Assembly (NCBI GenBank): GCA_028687395.1
Contig: JAQUAE010000002.1
Span: 1 to 16,527 of the forward strand
DNA from: Anaerolineales bacterium
GTDB taxonomy: Bacteria; Chloroflexota; Anaerolineae; Anaerolineales; UBA4823
Direction: 5' to 3'
Length of the DNA stretch: 16,527 bases
Shown: positions 1 to 7,516 of the stretch, piece after piece
Numbering within the stretch: the stretch's first letter is position 1
Layout: the number at the start of each line of letters is the position of its first letter
Notes under the pieces: generated by a model
Database searches by the model: none
Told to the model about the DNA's origin: nothing
The model's input: only the letters and a program-made list of their open reading frames with translations
Translations under genes and position numbers: made by a program

Positions 1-63
1 GTTGTATGGCAGGTCCACCCACTGGATGAACGTATGGCGTGGCCAGCCAGGAGACTATTGTGA
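1..63 (+). CDS. 3' end of an unidentified upstream gene (partial)
   Basis: Frame 1 is open from the window edge and stops with TGA at 61-63, giving a 20-residue tail that ends WPARRLL. The stop overlaps the GTG start of the ftsL-like gene in a GTGA arrangement, the same junction type as ftsL/ftsI 475 bases later. That repetition is the main reason to think the frame is real. In many dcw clusters the gene here is rsmH, but RsmH proteins usually end in an Arg/Lys-rich NPRSRSAKLR-type tail, which this lacks. It could be an extra small gene between rsmH and ftsL, or an open frame by chance. Only 21 codons are visible, so no function is offered. Confidence 0.4.
   Translation, partial: VVWQVHPLDERMAWPARRLL
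48..53 (+). promoter_or_regulatory. Ribosome binding site that sets the ftsL-like start
   Basis: CAGGAG lies six bases before the GTG at 60. A longer reading from GTG 39 is open (an in-frame TGA at 27-29 blocks anything further), but no comparable Shine-Dalgarno sequence precedes it. The start at 60 also produces the 4-base overlap with the upstream stop. Confidence 0.6.
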
Positions 64-539
64 AAACTGTGCGCAACCTGACGCAAGCATACTCGCAGGC
101 TCCGTGGCGCAAGCAGGTGCAGGTCATTGGGCTGATCATGTTGTGCGTCCTCTTCGCGGTGCTGGTGGCCAGCATCTACTTGAACGTCAGCGCCCGCGCG
201 GCGACGTATGGGCGCGAAATCCTGATGATGCAAGACCAGATTCGCGAGATGCAACTGGTCAACGCTGACCTGCACACGCGATTGGGGGTTTTGTTGTCCT
301 CGGCGGAGATGGAGAAACGCGCCCTGGAAATGGGTTTCGTCCCCATCGAGAAGGGAGAGGCCGTCTACGTGATGGCCGCAGGTTACCAGCCGCGCCGCTC
401 GGTGATTCTGGCGCCTCCGCCGAAGCCGGTCGAGTCGGTGGTCGTCACCTTACCGCCGCGCTTCACCCAGTCGCTGGTCGATTGGCTGCAGGAGCGCTTG
501 ATGCTCACCCCCGTGCAAGCCGCGGAGGTCTCGCCGTGA
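60..539 (+). CDS. ftsL: FtsL/DivIC-like division protein
   Basis: A 159-residue bitopic membrane protein. It has a short basic cytoplasmic N-terminus, one membrane segment at about residues 22-42 and a charged, heptad-like coiled coil at about 45-80. Next comes an AxEMGFVP motif near 89-95, typical of the FtsL/DivIC (septum formation initiator) fold. Proteins of this family bridge FtsQ and the FtsW-FtsI synthase at the septum. A position directly before ftsI is the classic ftsL location. The C-terminus is longer than usual: a Pro-rich stretch (about 117-134) is followed by a possible amphipathic helix (about 135-149). Sequence conservation in this family is weak, so the call rests mainly on topology, the MGFVP motif and context. 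GTG 39 is the alternative start. The stop overlaps the ftsI start by 4 bases. Confidence 0.72.
   Translation: MKTVRNLTQAYSQAPWRKQVQVIGLIMLCVLFAVLVASIYLNVSARAATYGREILMMQDQIREMQLVNADLHTRLGVLLSSAEMEKRALEMGFVPIEKGEAVYVMAAGYQPRRSVILAPPPKPVESVVVTLPPRFTQSLVDWLQERLMLTPVQAAEVSP
524..528 (+). promoter_or_regulatory. Ribosome binding site that sets the ftsI start
   Basis: GGAGG lies inside the last codons of the ftsL-like gene, seven bases before GTG 536. This favours 536 over an in-frame upstream start at 482, which would add 18 residues read from within the ftsL-like gene. Confidence 0.7.
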
Positions 540-2311
540 ACCAGGAGCGATTCCTGCGTTACGCCATGTTGGCGGGCTTGCTCACCATCCTGGCTGCGAT
601 GATCGCCGGCCAGATGCTGCGTTTTCAATTCGATAGCGAACAGGCGGCTAAAATCCGCAGGCGAGCGGAGGCGTATTCGCGCTCGGCTCAAACGGTTTAC
701 CCGGCCCGCGGCCAGATTTACGACCGCTGGGGGCACCTGCTGGCGGGCAACACCACGGTTTATGAGGTCGGCGTGGAATTGCAGCAGGTGCTCAATCCGC
801 ACAGTATCGCCCTCACCCTCAACGTCGTGCTGGGTTTGGATTACGCACAGGTGCGCCAGGCTGTTGAGAATCCCGCTTCCCCCGACGCGGTGTACGTCGT
901 GCTGGACGATTTCGTCCCCCAGGGAAAGATCGATTTGCTCGAACAGTACCGCACGGATATCCTGGCCTCCACCTCTGCCAGCCGGGATAAAGACCGCCCT
1001 AGCCTGAATGGCCTCGTCTTCACGCCCCACCTGCAGCGCACCTATCCAGAGCACAGCCTGGCCTCCAACGTCCTGGGCTTCGTGGGGCGCGACCAGGAAG
1101 GCAGGGCGATAGGTTACTTTGGCGTGGAAGCTCGCTACGATGACCAACTCGCTGGACAGCCGGTGACGGTGTGGATGCCCAATGACCCAAAGCTGGTCAC
1201 CGAGACGCCAACCGTCCCGGAGGGCACCAGCCTGATCTTGACCATCGACCGCGAAGTCCAGGCGGAGATGGAGGCGGTTCTCGACCAGGCGCTGGAGAGC
1301 AGCGGGGCGGCATCGGGCACCATCGTCGTGCTGGACCCGAAGACAGGTGAAATTCTGGCCATGGCCACCACCCCGCGGCTGGATTTAAATAAGTATTGGC
1401 GGTATGATCAGGTTTTCAAGAAGGACACCCCATTCAACCGCGCCATCAGCCAGGCTTACGAGCCGGGTTCGGTCTTCAAGGTGTTCACCATGGCCTCGGC
1501 CCTGGATAAGGGCGCGGTCAAGCCCGAAACCACCTTCCTGGACACGGGCGTCATCGAGGTGGGCGGGGTGTATATTTACAATTGGAACCGCGGCGTGTGG
1601 GGCCCCCAGGATATGCAGGGCTGCCTGCAGCATTCCTTGAACGTCTGCCTGGCCTGGGTAGCCACGCAAATAGGCACCGGAGATTTCTATCCCTACCTAA
1701 ATGCCTTCGGAATTGGGCATCTGACCGGCGTCGATATGGCCGGCGAGATGTCTGGCCGCTTGAAAGTCCCCGGCGACGCCGACTGGTACGAAGCCGACCT
1801 GGGGACGAACTCATTCGGGCAGGGAGTGGCCGCCACGCCGTTGCAGATGGCGGCCGGCATCGCCGCTGTGGCGAACGAGGGCAAGATGATGGTGCCCCAC
1901 GTCGTCAAAGCCAGGATCATCGACGGCGTGCAATACGAAACCGAACCGCGCATTGCCGGGATGCCCATCTCCGCCGATACCGCCAAGAATTTGCAGGTGC
2001 TGCTGGCGCGCTCCCTACAAGATGAGGCCTCCACCGCCCTGGTGGAGGGGTACAAAATCGCCGGCAAGACGGGCACTGCCGAGATTCCCACCCCCTTCGG
2101 TTATACCAGCGGCCAGACCAATGCCTCCTTCGTCGGTTGGGGGCCGGTGGATGACCCCAGGTTCCTGGTGTACATCTGGTTGGAGAAGCCGCAATCCTCC
2201 ATCTGGGGCTCGGAAGTCGCCGCGCCAGTGTTCTCCGAGGCGGCTTCGAAGCTGGTGGTGTTGCTCAACATCCCGCCGGATCGCGAGCGGAAAGCGTTGT
2301 ATAGCCAATAA
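536..2311 (+). CDS. ftsI: FtsI/PBP3-type penicillin-binding protein (septal transpeptidase)
   Basis: A 591-residue class B penicillin-binding protein, normal for the family. It cross-links septal peptidoglycan outside the membrane in complex with FtsW. One N-terminal membrane segment lies at about residues 9-28, followed by the class B motif RGQIYDR (58-64) and the dimerisation region. The transpeptidase domain has all three active-site motifs: SVFK with nucleophile Ser312 and Lys315, SLN at 367-369, and KTGT at 511-514. There is no PASTA repeat after the catalytic domain. The protein ends soon after the last conserved block, at VLLNIPPDRERKALYSQ. The GTG start overlaps the ftsL-like stop (GTGA), which suggests translational coupling. 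Other PBP2 or SpoVD-like subtypes are possible, but the neighbours favour the division enzyme. Confidence 0.95.
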   Translation: MNQERFLRYAMLAGLLTILAAMIAGQMLRFQFDSEQAAKIRRRAEAYSRSAQTVYPARGQIYDRWGHLLAGNTTVYEVGVELQQVLNPHSIALTLNVVLGLDYAQVRQAVENPASPDAVYVVLDDFVPQGKIDLLEQYRTDILASTSASRDKDRPSLNGLVFTPHLQRTYPEHSLASNVLGFVGRDQEGRAIGYFGVEARYDDQLAGQPVTVWMPNDPKLVTETPTVPEGTSLILTIDREVQAEMEAVLDQALESSGAASGTIVVLDPKTGEILAMATTPRLDLNKYWRYDQVFKKDTPFNRAISQAYEPGSVFKVFTMASALDKGAVKPETTFLDTGVIEVGGVYIYNWNRGVWGPQDMQGCLQHSLNVCLAWVATQIGTGDFYPYLNAFGIGHLTGVDMAGEMSGRLKVPGDADWYEADLGTNSFGQGVAATPLQMAAGIAAVANEGKMMVPHVVKARIIDGVQYETEPRIAGMPISADTAKNLQVLLARSLQDEASTALVEGYKIAGKTGTAEIPTPFGYTSGQTNASFVGWGPVDDPRFLVYIWLEKPQSSIWGSEVAAPVFSEAASKLVVLLNIPPDRERKALYSQ

Positions 2312-2362
2312 TATCAATTATCAGGTGCGATTGCGTCAAAGATTGACCTTGGACGTGCAGAC

Positions 2363-3784
2363 ATGTTGACGGTGGCAGACATTCTAGAGGCATTGACCGG
2401 AGAGCGGCCGGCGTGGGCCAGCCAGGTGATCACCGACGCCGCGGCTGACTCGCGCCAGGTCATCCCTGGCGCGTTGTTCGTCGCCCTGCCAGGTGAACGC
2501 GTCGACGGACACGAGTACGTGCAGGACGCTCTCAACCGCGGCGCCCACCTCTGCCTCATACAGCGCCCGGTGGACGCCTCCGCCCCGCTGGTGGACCTGC
2601 GCCAAGCCTGGAATCCGGCTCAAGCCGATCCGCTGCAGCCGCCGTTCGACCTGCTCGTCCAGGATAGCCTTTTGGCTTTGCAGCAAATCGCCCGCTTCTG
2701 GCGCCGCAAGCTGGACCTGCGCGTGGTGGGCATCACCGGGAGTGTGGGCAAGTCCACCACCAAGGAGTTGGTGGCTGAGGTGCTTTGCCAGCGCTACCGC
2801 ACGGTGAAGAGCCCTGGCAACCTTAACAACGAGATCGGCTTGCCGTTGACCCTCTTGAGGTTGAGCGAGGGGGTGGAGCGGGCTGTTCTGGAGATGGGCT
2901 TCTACGTGCCCGGTGAGATCTCTCTCCTGTGCGACATTGCTCAGCCGCATGTGGGTGTGGTCACCAACGTGGGCACCGTTCACGCCGAGCGGGCGGGCTC
3001 GCAAGCCGAGATTGCCCGCGGCAAAGCCGAGCTGGTGCGGGCTCTGCCGCCCTCGCCGCAGGGGGTGGCGGTGCTGAATTTCGATGACCCCTGGGTACGC
3101 GATATGGCCAAACAGACCCGCGCTCAGGTGTTCAATTATGGCCTGGACTCCGAAGCTCACCTGTGGGCGGACCAGATCGAGGGGCAGGGGCTGGAAGGAA
3201 TCCGTTTCCGCTTGCATTACGCCAACGAGACGCTGCACCTCAAGATTCCGCTCATTGGCAGGCATTCGGTGCACACCGCGCTGCGCGCCACCGCGGTCGG
3301 CCTGGTCGAGGGGCTGACCTGGGAGGAGATCATCAATGGCCTGCGCTCAGGGCACGTGCAGTTGCGCCTGATGGCCGTGCGCGCCAGGAGCGGTGCGGTG
3401 TTGCTGGACGACACCTATAACGCCTCCCCGGAATCCTCGTTGGCGGCGCTCAATTTGCTCGAAGAGCTGGATGGACGTAAGGTAGCTGTGCTGGGGGACA
3501 TGCTCGAGCTGGGCATGTACGAGAAGCGCGGGCACGAAGTGGTGGGCATCCGTGCCGCCGAGGTGGTGGACGAGCTGGTGGCGGTGGGTGAGCGTGGCAG
3601 GATCATCGCTGCCGCGGCGCTGCGCGCCGGTCTCGAACCCCGGCGGGTGGTGGAATTGGATGACAGCCAGGCAGCAATTGTTTACCTAGAAGCGAATCTG
3701 AGCGAGGGGGACGTCGTCCTGGTGAAAGGATCTCACGGTATGCGCATGGACCGCATCGTTGCAGCGTTGGAGGCGCGCCAATGA
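2363..3784 (+). CDS. murF: UDP-N-acetylmuramoyl-tripeptide--D-alanyl-D-alanine ligase
   Basis: A 473-residue cytoplasmic ATP-dependent Mur ligase that adds D-Ala-D-Ala to the UDP-MurNAc-tripeptide. The N-terminal domain carries the MurE/MurF motif ADSRQVIPGALFVAL. The central domain has the ATP loop GSVGKST (126-132, Lys130), with Ser where many family members have Thr. The C-terminal domain has DDTYNASPES beginning at residue 349, characteristic of MurF rather than MurE, and ends with the VLVKGSHGMRMDRIV block. The start is the only ATG in frame after the ftsI stop, but its Shine-Dalgarno sequence is weak. It follows ftsI after a 51-base gap, where murE would normally stand. Its stop overlaps the mraY start as ATGA. 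Confidence 0.94.
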   Translation: MLTVADILEALTGERPAWASQVITDAAADSRQVIPGALFVALPGERVDGHEYVQDALNRGAHLCLIQRPVDASAPLVDLRQAWNPAQADPLQPPFDLLVQDSLLALQQIARFWRRKLDLRVVGITGSVGKSTTKELVAEVLCQRYRTVKSPGNLNNEIGLPLTLLRLSEGVERAVLEMGFYVPGEISLLCDIAQPHVGVVTNVGTVHAERAGSQAEIARGKAELVRALPPSPQGVAVLNFDDPWVRDMAKQTRAQVFNYGLDSEAHLWADQIEGQGLEGIRFRLHYANETLHLKIPLIGRHSVHTALRATAVGLVEGLTWEEIINGLRSGHVQLRLMAVRARSGAVLLDDTYNASPESSLAALNLLEELDGRKVAVLGDMLELGMYEKRGHEVVGIRAAEVVDELVAVGERGRIIAAAALRAGLEPRRVVELDDSQAAIVYLEANLSEGDVVLVKGSHGMRMDRIVAALEARQ

Positions 3785-4788
3785 GCCAGACGCCGATGAT
3801 CGTTGCCCTGGCCGGGCTGACCTTCATGCTGACCGTCATCTGGGGGACGCCTCTGCTGCGTGTGCTGCGTTATTTCAAGGTCGGCAAAGCCATTCGCATG
3901 GATGGGCCGCAACGCCACGTTACCAAGATGGGCACGCCGACGATGGGCGGTGTGCTGATCGTGCTGCCGGTGGTGCTCATCACCATCCTGCTCAATGCCA
4001 GCCGCATGATTGGCTTCACCCTGCTCGGCCGGTCGGTGCTCCTGCCTTTGGGCGTGTTGGTTTCATTCGCCATGATTGGCGCCTTCGACGACTGGCAGGG
4101 ATTGCGCAATCGCCGCCAGGAAGGCGGTATGCGGCCGCGCACCAAGTTTGCCCTCCAGGTCGTCCTGGCGCTGCTGGCGGCCATCGGGTTGCGCTATTTC
4201 CTGGACGTCCCGGAGTTGTACATCCCTGGCGTCAAAGGGGTGTTTTCCCTGGGCGTCTTCTACATCCCCGTGGCGGTCTTCTGGATTGTAGGTTTCTCCA
4301 ACGCCGTGAACCTCACCGATGGCCTGGATGGCCTGGCCGGGCTGATCAGCGCCACGGCGTTCGCCAGCTATGGCGGCATCGCCTTGCTCCAGGAGCAGTA
4401 TTACCTCTCCCGTTTCTGCTTTGCCCTTGTGGGCGCCATCTTCGGTTTCCTGTGGTTCAACGTCCACCCGGCGGAGTTGATCATGGGCGACACTGGCTCT
4501 CTCTCCCTGGGCGCCACACTGGCCGTGGTCGCCCTGATGACCGGTCAGTGGGTGCTCCTGCCGCTAATCGCTATTGTCCCGGTCAGCGTCACCTTGAGCG
4601 TGATTATTCAAACTTCGTACTTCAAATACACCCGCTGGCGTTATGGTGTTGGCAAGCGTGTTTTCAAGATGGCCCCCCTGCATCACCACTTCGAGCTGAT
4701 CGGCTGGAGCGAGACCCAGGTGGTGCAGCGTTTCTGGTTGATCAGCCTGCTGGCTGCTATGCTCGGCGTGGGGCTGATCTTCGTCTAG
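3781..4788 (+). CDS. mraY: Phospho-N-acetylmuramoyl-pentapeptide transferase
   Basis: A 335-residue polytopic membrane enzyme that transfers phospho-MurNAc-pentapeptide to undecaprenyl phosphate, making lipid I. Family motifs appear in order: HVTKMGTPTMGG (46-57), the Asp pair 103-104, NLTDGLDG (177-184), MGDTGSLSLG (235-244, with Asp237 at the expected Mg-binding position) and the HHHFEL motif with His301-303. The many hydrophobic segments fit a ten-helix enzyme. The ATG overlaps the murF stop by 4 bases, and GGAGG at 3769-3773 lies inside murF seven bases before the start. The length and motifs are complete and nothing is broken. Confidence 0.97.
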   Translation: MSQTPMIVALAGLTFMLTVIWGTPLLRVLRYFKVGKAIRMDGPQRHVTKMGTPTMGGVLIVLPVVLITILLNASRMIGFTLLGRSVLLPLGVLVSFAMIGAFDDWQGLRNRRQEGGMRPRTKFALQVVLALLAAIGLRYFLDVPELYIPGVKGVFSLGVFYIPVAVFWIVGFSNAVNLTDGLDGLAGLISATAFASYGGIALLQEQYYLSRFCFALVGAIFGFLWFNVHPAELIMGDTGSLSLGATLAVVALMTGQWVLLPLIAIVPVSVTLSVIIQTSYFKYTRWRYGVGKRVFKMAPLHHHFELIGWSETQVVQRFWLISLLAAMLGVGLIFV

Positions 4789-4799
4789 GAGAGCGTCTG

Positions 4800-6266
4800 G
4801 TGTGGGATGTTGCTCTGGCACAGGATACTGGCATGGTTGAGAGCTCGCTGAAACCCGCTGGACGGGCTGCCCGTCAGGAGTGGCGTGGTCGCCAGGTGGT
4901 GATCATCGGCGCGGCGCGCCAGGGGACGGCGCTGGCCGCCTACCTGGCACGGCAGGGCGCTCGAGTGGTCCTGAACGATCAGCGACCTGTGGAGAGCTTG
5001 GGCGAAGCCAGGGGAGCGCTTTCCGACCTGCCGGTGACCTGGGTGTGCGGCGGACACCCCCTCTCGCTGCTGGATGGCGCCGACCTGGTGTGCGTCTCGG
5101 GCGGCGTGCCGCTCGACATCCCGCTCATCCTCGAAGCGCAGAGACGCCATATCCCGCTTTCCAACGACTCGCAGATATTCATGGAAGCTGCCCCGTGCAG
5201 GCTGGTGGGCATCACCGGCTCGGCAGGCAAGACCACCACCACTTCGCTGGTGGGCAGGATTGCCCAGGAAGCCGTCCAGGCCCCCCTACACTCATCAGGA
5301 GGCTACCGGAAGGTCTGGGTGGGAGGCAACATCGGCTCACCGCTGATTTCCCACCTGGAGGAGATGGCTGAGGACGATCTGGCGATCGTGGAATTATCCA
5401 GCTTCCAGTTGGGATTGATGAGCGCCTCCCCACACGTCGCGGCGATCTTGAACATCACGCCTAACCACCTCGACCGCCATGGGAGCATGGCGGCTTACAC
5501 CGCCGCCAAGGTGCGCATCCTGCTCGGCCAGGAGCTCTCTGACGTGGCTGTTCTCGGCTGGGGTGATCCGGGTGCCTGGTCGCTTTCTCCGCAGGTGCGC
5601 GGCAGGTTGGTGGGTTTTGGCCTGTCCGCTGCCTGGCAGGTCGACGGGACCTTCCTCCAGGGGGAGGATCTGGTCTACCGCGAAGGGGAGAGCGTCCATC
5701 CCATCCTGCCGCGGCCGGCGGTTCGATTGCGCGGCGAGCACAACTTGCTCAACGTGCTGGCGGCTTGCAGCATCGCCTGGGTGGCCGGCCTGCCCGTGGA
5801 GGCCATGCGCTCGGCGGTAGAATCCTTCACCGGCGTTCCTCACCGCCTGGAGTTCATCCGCGAGTGGCGTGGCGCCAGGTGGTATAACGATTCGATCGCC
5901 ACCGCGCCGGAGCGGGCCATCGCTGCCCTGCGCTCATTCGATGAGCCCATCATCTTGCTGGCTGGCGGGCGCGATAAAGACCTGCCTTGGGAGGGCTTTG
6001 TCAGCGAGGCCGGTCGCCGTGTGCGCCACCTGGTACTGTTTGGCGAGGCGGGGGAGATGATCGCAGATCATTTTCGCCGGGCGTCGCAGCAGGCGCGCCT
6101 GCCGATCACGCGCTGTGCCGGATTGCAGGAAGCGGTGAAGGTTGCAGCCGGCCTGGCTCGACCGGGCGATGTGGTGCTGCTCTCGCCCGGCGGCACAAGT
6201 TTCGACGAGTTTCACGATTTCGAAGAGCGAGGAGAGAAATTTCGCCAATGGGTGTTGAACCTGTAA
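4800..6266 (+). CDS. murD: UDP-N-acetylmuramoylalanine--D-glutamate ligase
   Basis: A 488-residue cytoplasmic Mur ligase that adds D-Glu to UDP-MurNAc-L-Ala. The N-terminal Rossmann motif VVIIGAARQGTALA is followed by the ATP loop GSAGKTTTT (140-148, Lys144). Further motifs are NITPNHLDRHGS, NDSIATAPE starting at Asn363, GGRDKD, and the MurD-specific tail SFDEFHDFEERGEKF starting at Ser467. The start is uncertain. GTG 4800 has AGGAG eight bases upstream and lies 11 bases after mraY. ATG 4833 has a weaker CAGGAT site and gives 477 residues, nearer the usual 440-460. The frame stays open upstream through mraY, but that stretch only shadows mraY. The 3' end overlaps ftsW by 19 bases. Confidence 0.93.
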   Translation: MWDVALAQDTGMVESSLKPAGRAARQEWRGRQVVIIGAARQGTALAAYLARQGARVVLNDQRPVESLGEARGALSDLPVTWVCGGHPLSLLDGADLVCVSGGVPLDIPLILEAQRRHIPLSNDSQIFMEAAPCRLVGITGSAGKTTTTSLVGRIAQEAVQAPLHSSGGYRKVWVGGNIGSPLISHLEEMAEDDLAIVELSSFQLGLMSASPHVAAILNITPNHLDRHGSMAAYTAAKVRILLGQELSDVAVLGWGDPGAWSLSPQVRGRLVGFGLSAAWQVDGTFLQGEDLVYREGESVHPILPRPAVRLRGEHNLLNVLAACSIAWVAGLPVEAMRSAVESFTGVPHRLEFIREWRGARWYNDSIATAPERAIAALRSFDEPIILLAGGRDKDLPWEGFVSEAGRRVRHLVLFGEAGEMIADHFRRASQQARLPITRCAGLQEAVKVAAGLARPGDVVLLSPGGTSFDEFHDFEERGEKFRQWVLNL

Positions 6267-7516
6267 CTTCTCGGCGCCGCTCACGAACGCCCAGCCTGAC
6301 TGCCAGCTTGCAGCGCAGGTTGGTGGTGCTCGGTCTGGACGTGCCGTTGCTCATCGTCGCCATCATCCTGGTCGTCTTTGGCCTGCTGATGGTGTACTCG
6401 GCCAGCACGGATTATTCGCTGCTCATCTACGGCGAGCCGAACAAAATCTTCGTGCGCCAGCTCCAGGTGTTGTGCATTGCCATCCTGGCTGCCGGGGCAT
6501 TGTTCTTCATGGACTACCATTTCTTCCGCAAGCTGGTGTTGCCGGGCATGGCGGTAACCATCATCCTGCTCGTCCTGGTGCTTTTCATCAGCGACGAGCG
6601 CCACGGAGCGGTGCGCACGATCTGGGCTGGCTCGATCCAGCCTTCCGAGCTCGCCAAGCTCATGGTGGTGATCTATCTCTCGGTCTGGCTGTATTCCAAG
6701 AAGGACCAACTACGCGACATAGGCTTCGGCCTGATTCCCTTGGGCGGCATCCTGGGAATCCTCGGCGGCCTGATCATCCTGCAACCCGACTTGAGCGCCG
6801 TGCTGACCATTTTCTTTGTCGGCGGGATTATGTTCTTCCTGGCTGGCGGGGATTTGAAGCAGATTGCTATCTTGATCTTGCTGGCCGTCATCTTCGGCTT
6901 CATCATCGTCATTTTCTCCGACACCGGGAGGCAGCGCTTTGGCAGCTTCCTGCCCGGCTTCTTCGACCCTCTGGCTGCGCCCTATCACGTGCAGCGTTCC
7001 CTGGAAGCCTTCTACAAGGGCGGCTGGTTCGGAGTGGGCATCGGCAACGCCGATACCAAGTTCACCGGCCTGCCTGTGCCTCCCACTGACAGCATCTTTG
7101 CCGTGATCGGTGAGGAAACCGGCTTCTTCGGATCTGTCTTTGTGGTAGGGATGTACGTCATCCTGCTCTGGCGGGGATTAGCCATTGCCAGGCGAGCGCC
7201 GGATGAGTTGGGGGCGCTGCTGGCTGCCGGCTTGAGCTTCTGGATCGCTGTGGAAGCCTTCATTAACATGGCGGTCATGGTCAATTTGCTGCCCTTCGCC
7301 GGTAACGCCTTACCCTTCATCAGCGCCGGAGGTTCGAACTTGCTGGTATCCCTGGCGGCGATCGGTGTCCTATTGAATATCTCTCGACTGGCCAGTCGAG
7401 TAAAGGGAGAGGATGTCCACGTCTTTGGTTCGACTGTTGATCTGCGCTGGCGGGACCGGCGGCGGCGTGTATCCCGCGCTGGCCGTCTACCGGACGCTGG
7501 CCGCAACCGGGGATAA
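6248..7516 (+). CDS. ftsW: FtsW-type SEDS peptidoglycan glycosyltransferase
   Basis: A 422-residue polytopic SEDS protein that polymerises lipid II at the septum together with FtsI. Visible motifs are MVYSAS after the first helix, IQPSELAKLMVVIYLS, LQPDLSAVLT, and the conserved GVGIGNADTKFTGLPVPPTDSIFAVIGEETGF region (cited here in pieces), which holds the catalytic-type Asp of TDSIFA. LPFISAGGSNLL follows near the end. RodA belongs to the same family, but context points to FtsW. ATG 6248 lies inside murD. GAGGAG at 6229-6234 is 13 bases away, which is long. The conserved domain ends at LLNISR. The last 33 residues, rich in Arg, are read from inside murG and look like a run-on of the frame, not a domain. 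Confidence 0.94.
   Translation: MGVEPVTSRRRSRTPSLTASLQRRLVVLGLDVPLLIVAIILVVFGLLMVYSASTDYSLLIYGEPNKIFVRQLQVLCIAILAAGALFFMDYHFFRKLVLPGMAVTIILLVLVLFISDERHGAVRTIWAGSIQPSELAKLMVVIYLSVWLYSKKDQLRDIGFGLIPLGGILGILGGLIILQPDLSAVLTIFFVGGIMFFLAGGDLKQIAILILLAVIFGFIIVIFSDTGRQRFGSFLPGFFDPLAAPYHVQRSLEAFYKGGWFGVGIGNADTKFTGLPVPPTDSIFAVIGEETGFFGSVFVVGMYVILLWRGLAIARRAPDELGALLAAGLSFWIAVEAFINMAVMVNLLPFAGNALPFISAGGSNLLVSLAAIGVLLNISRLASRVKGEDVHVFGSTVDLRWRDRRRRVSRAGRLPDAGRNRG
7383..7400. repeat. Perfect 18-nt palindrome at the ftsW/murG junction
   Basis: CTCGACTGGCCAGTCGAG is identical to its own reverse complement. As RNA it could form a 7-bp stem with a GGCC loop. It sits at the end of the conserved part of ftsW, just before the murG ribosome binding site (GGGAGAGG, 7405-7412). 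A TAA in the +1 frame of ftsW follows directly at 7401-7403. It could affect murG translation, or it could be chance within coding sequence. Confidence 0.7.

Noticed and set aside
3759..4799. About 1 kb frame open through mraY that joins murD without a stop, as if murD had a 347-residue extension
   Set aside because: The stretch is a shadow of mraY in another frame: Arg/Pro/Ala-rich with no domain, while mraY itself is complete. Good murD starts exist at 4800 and 4833.
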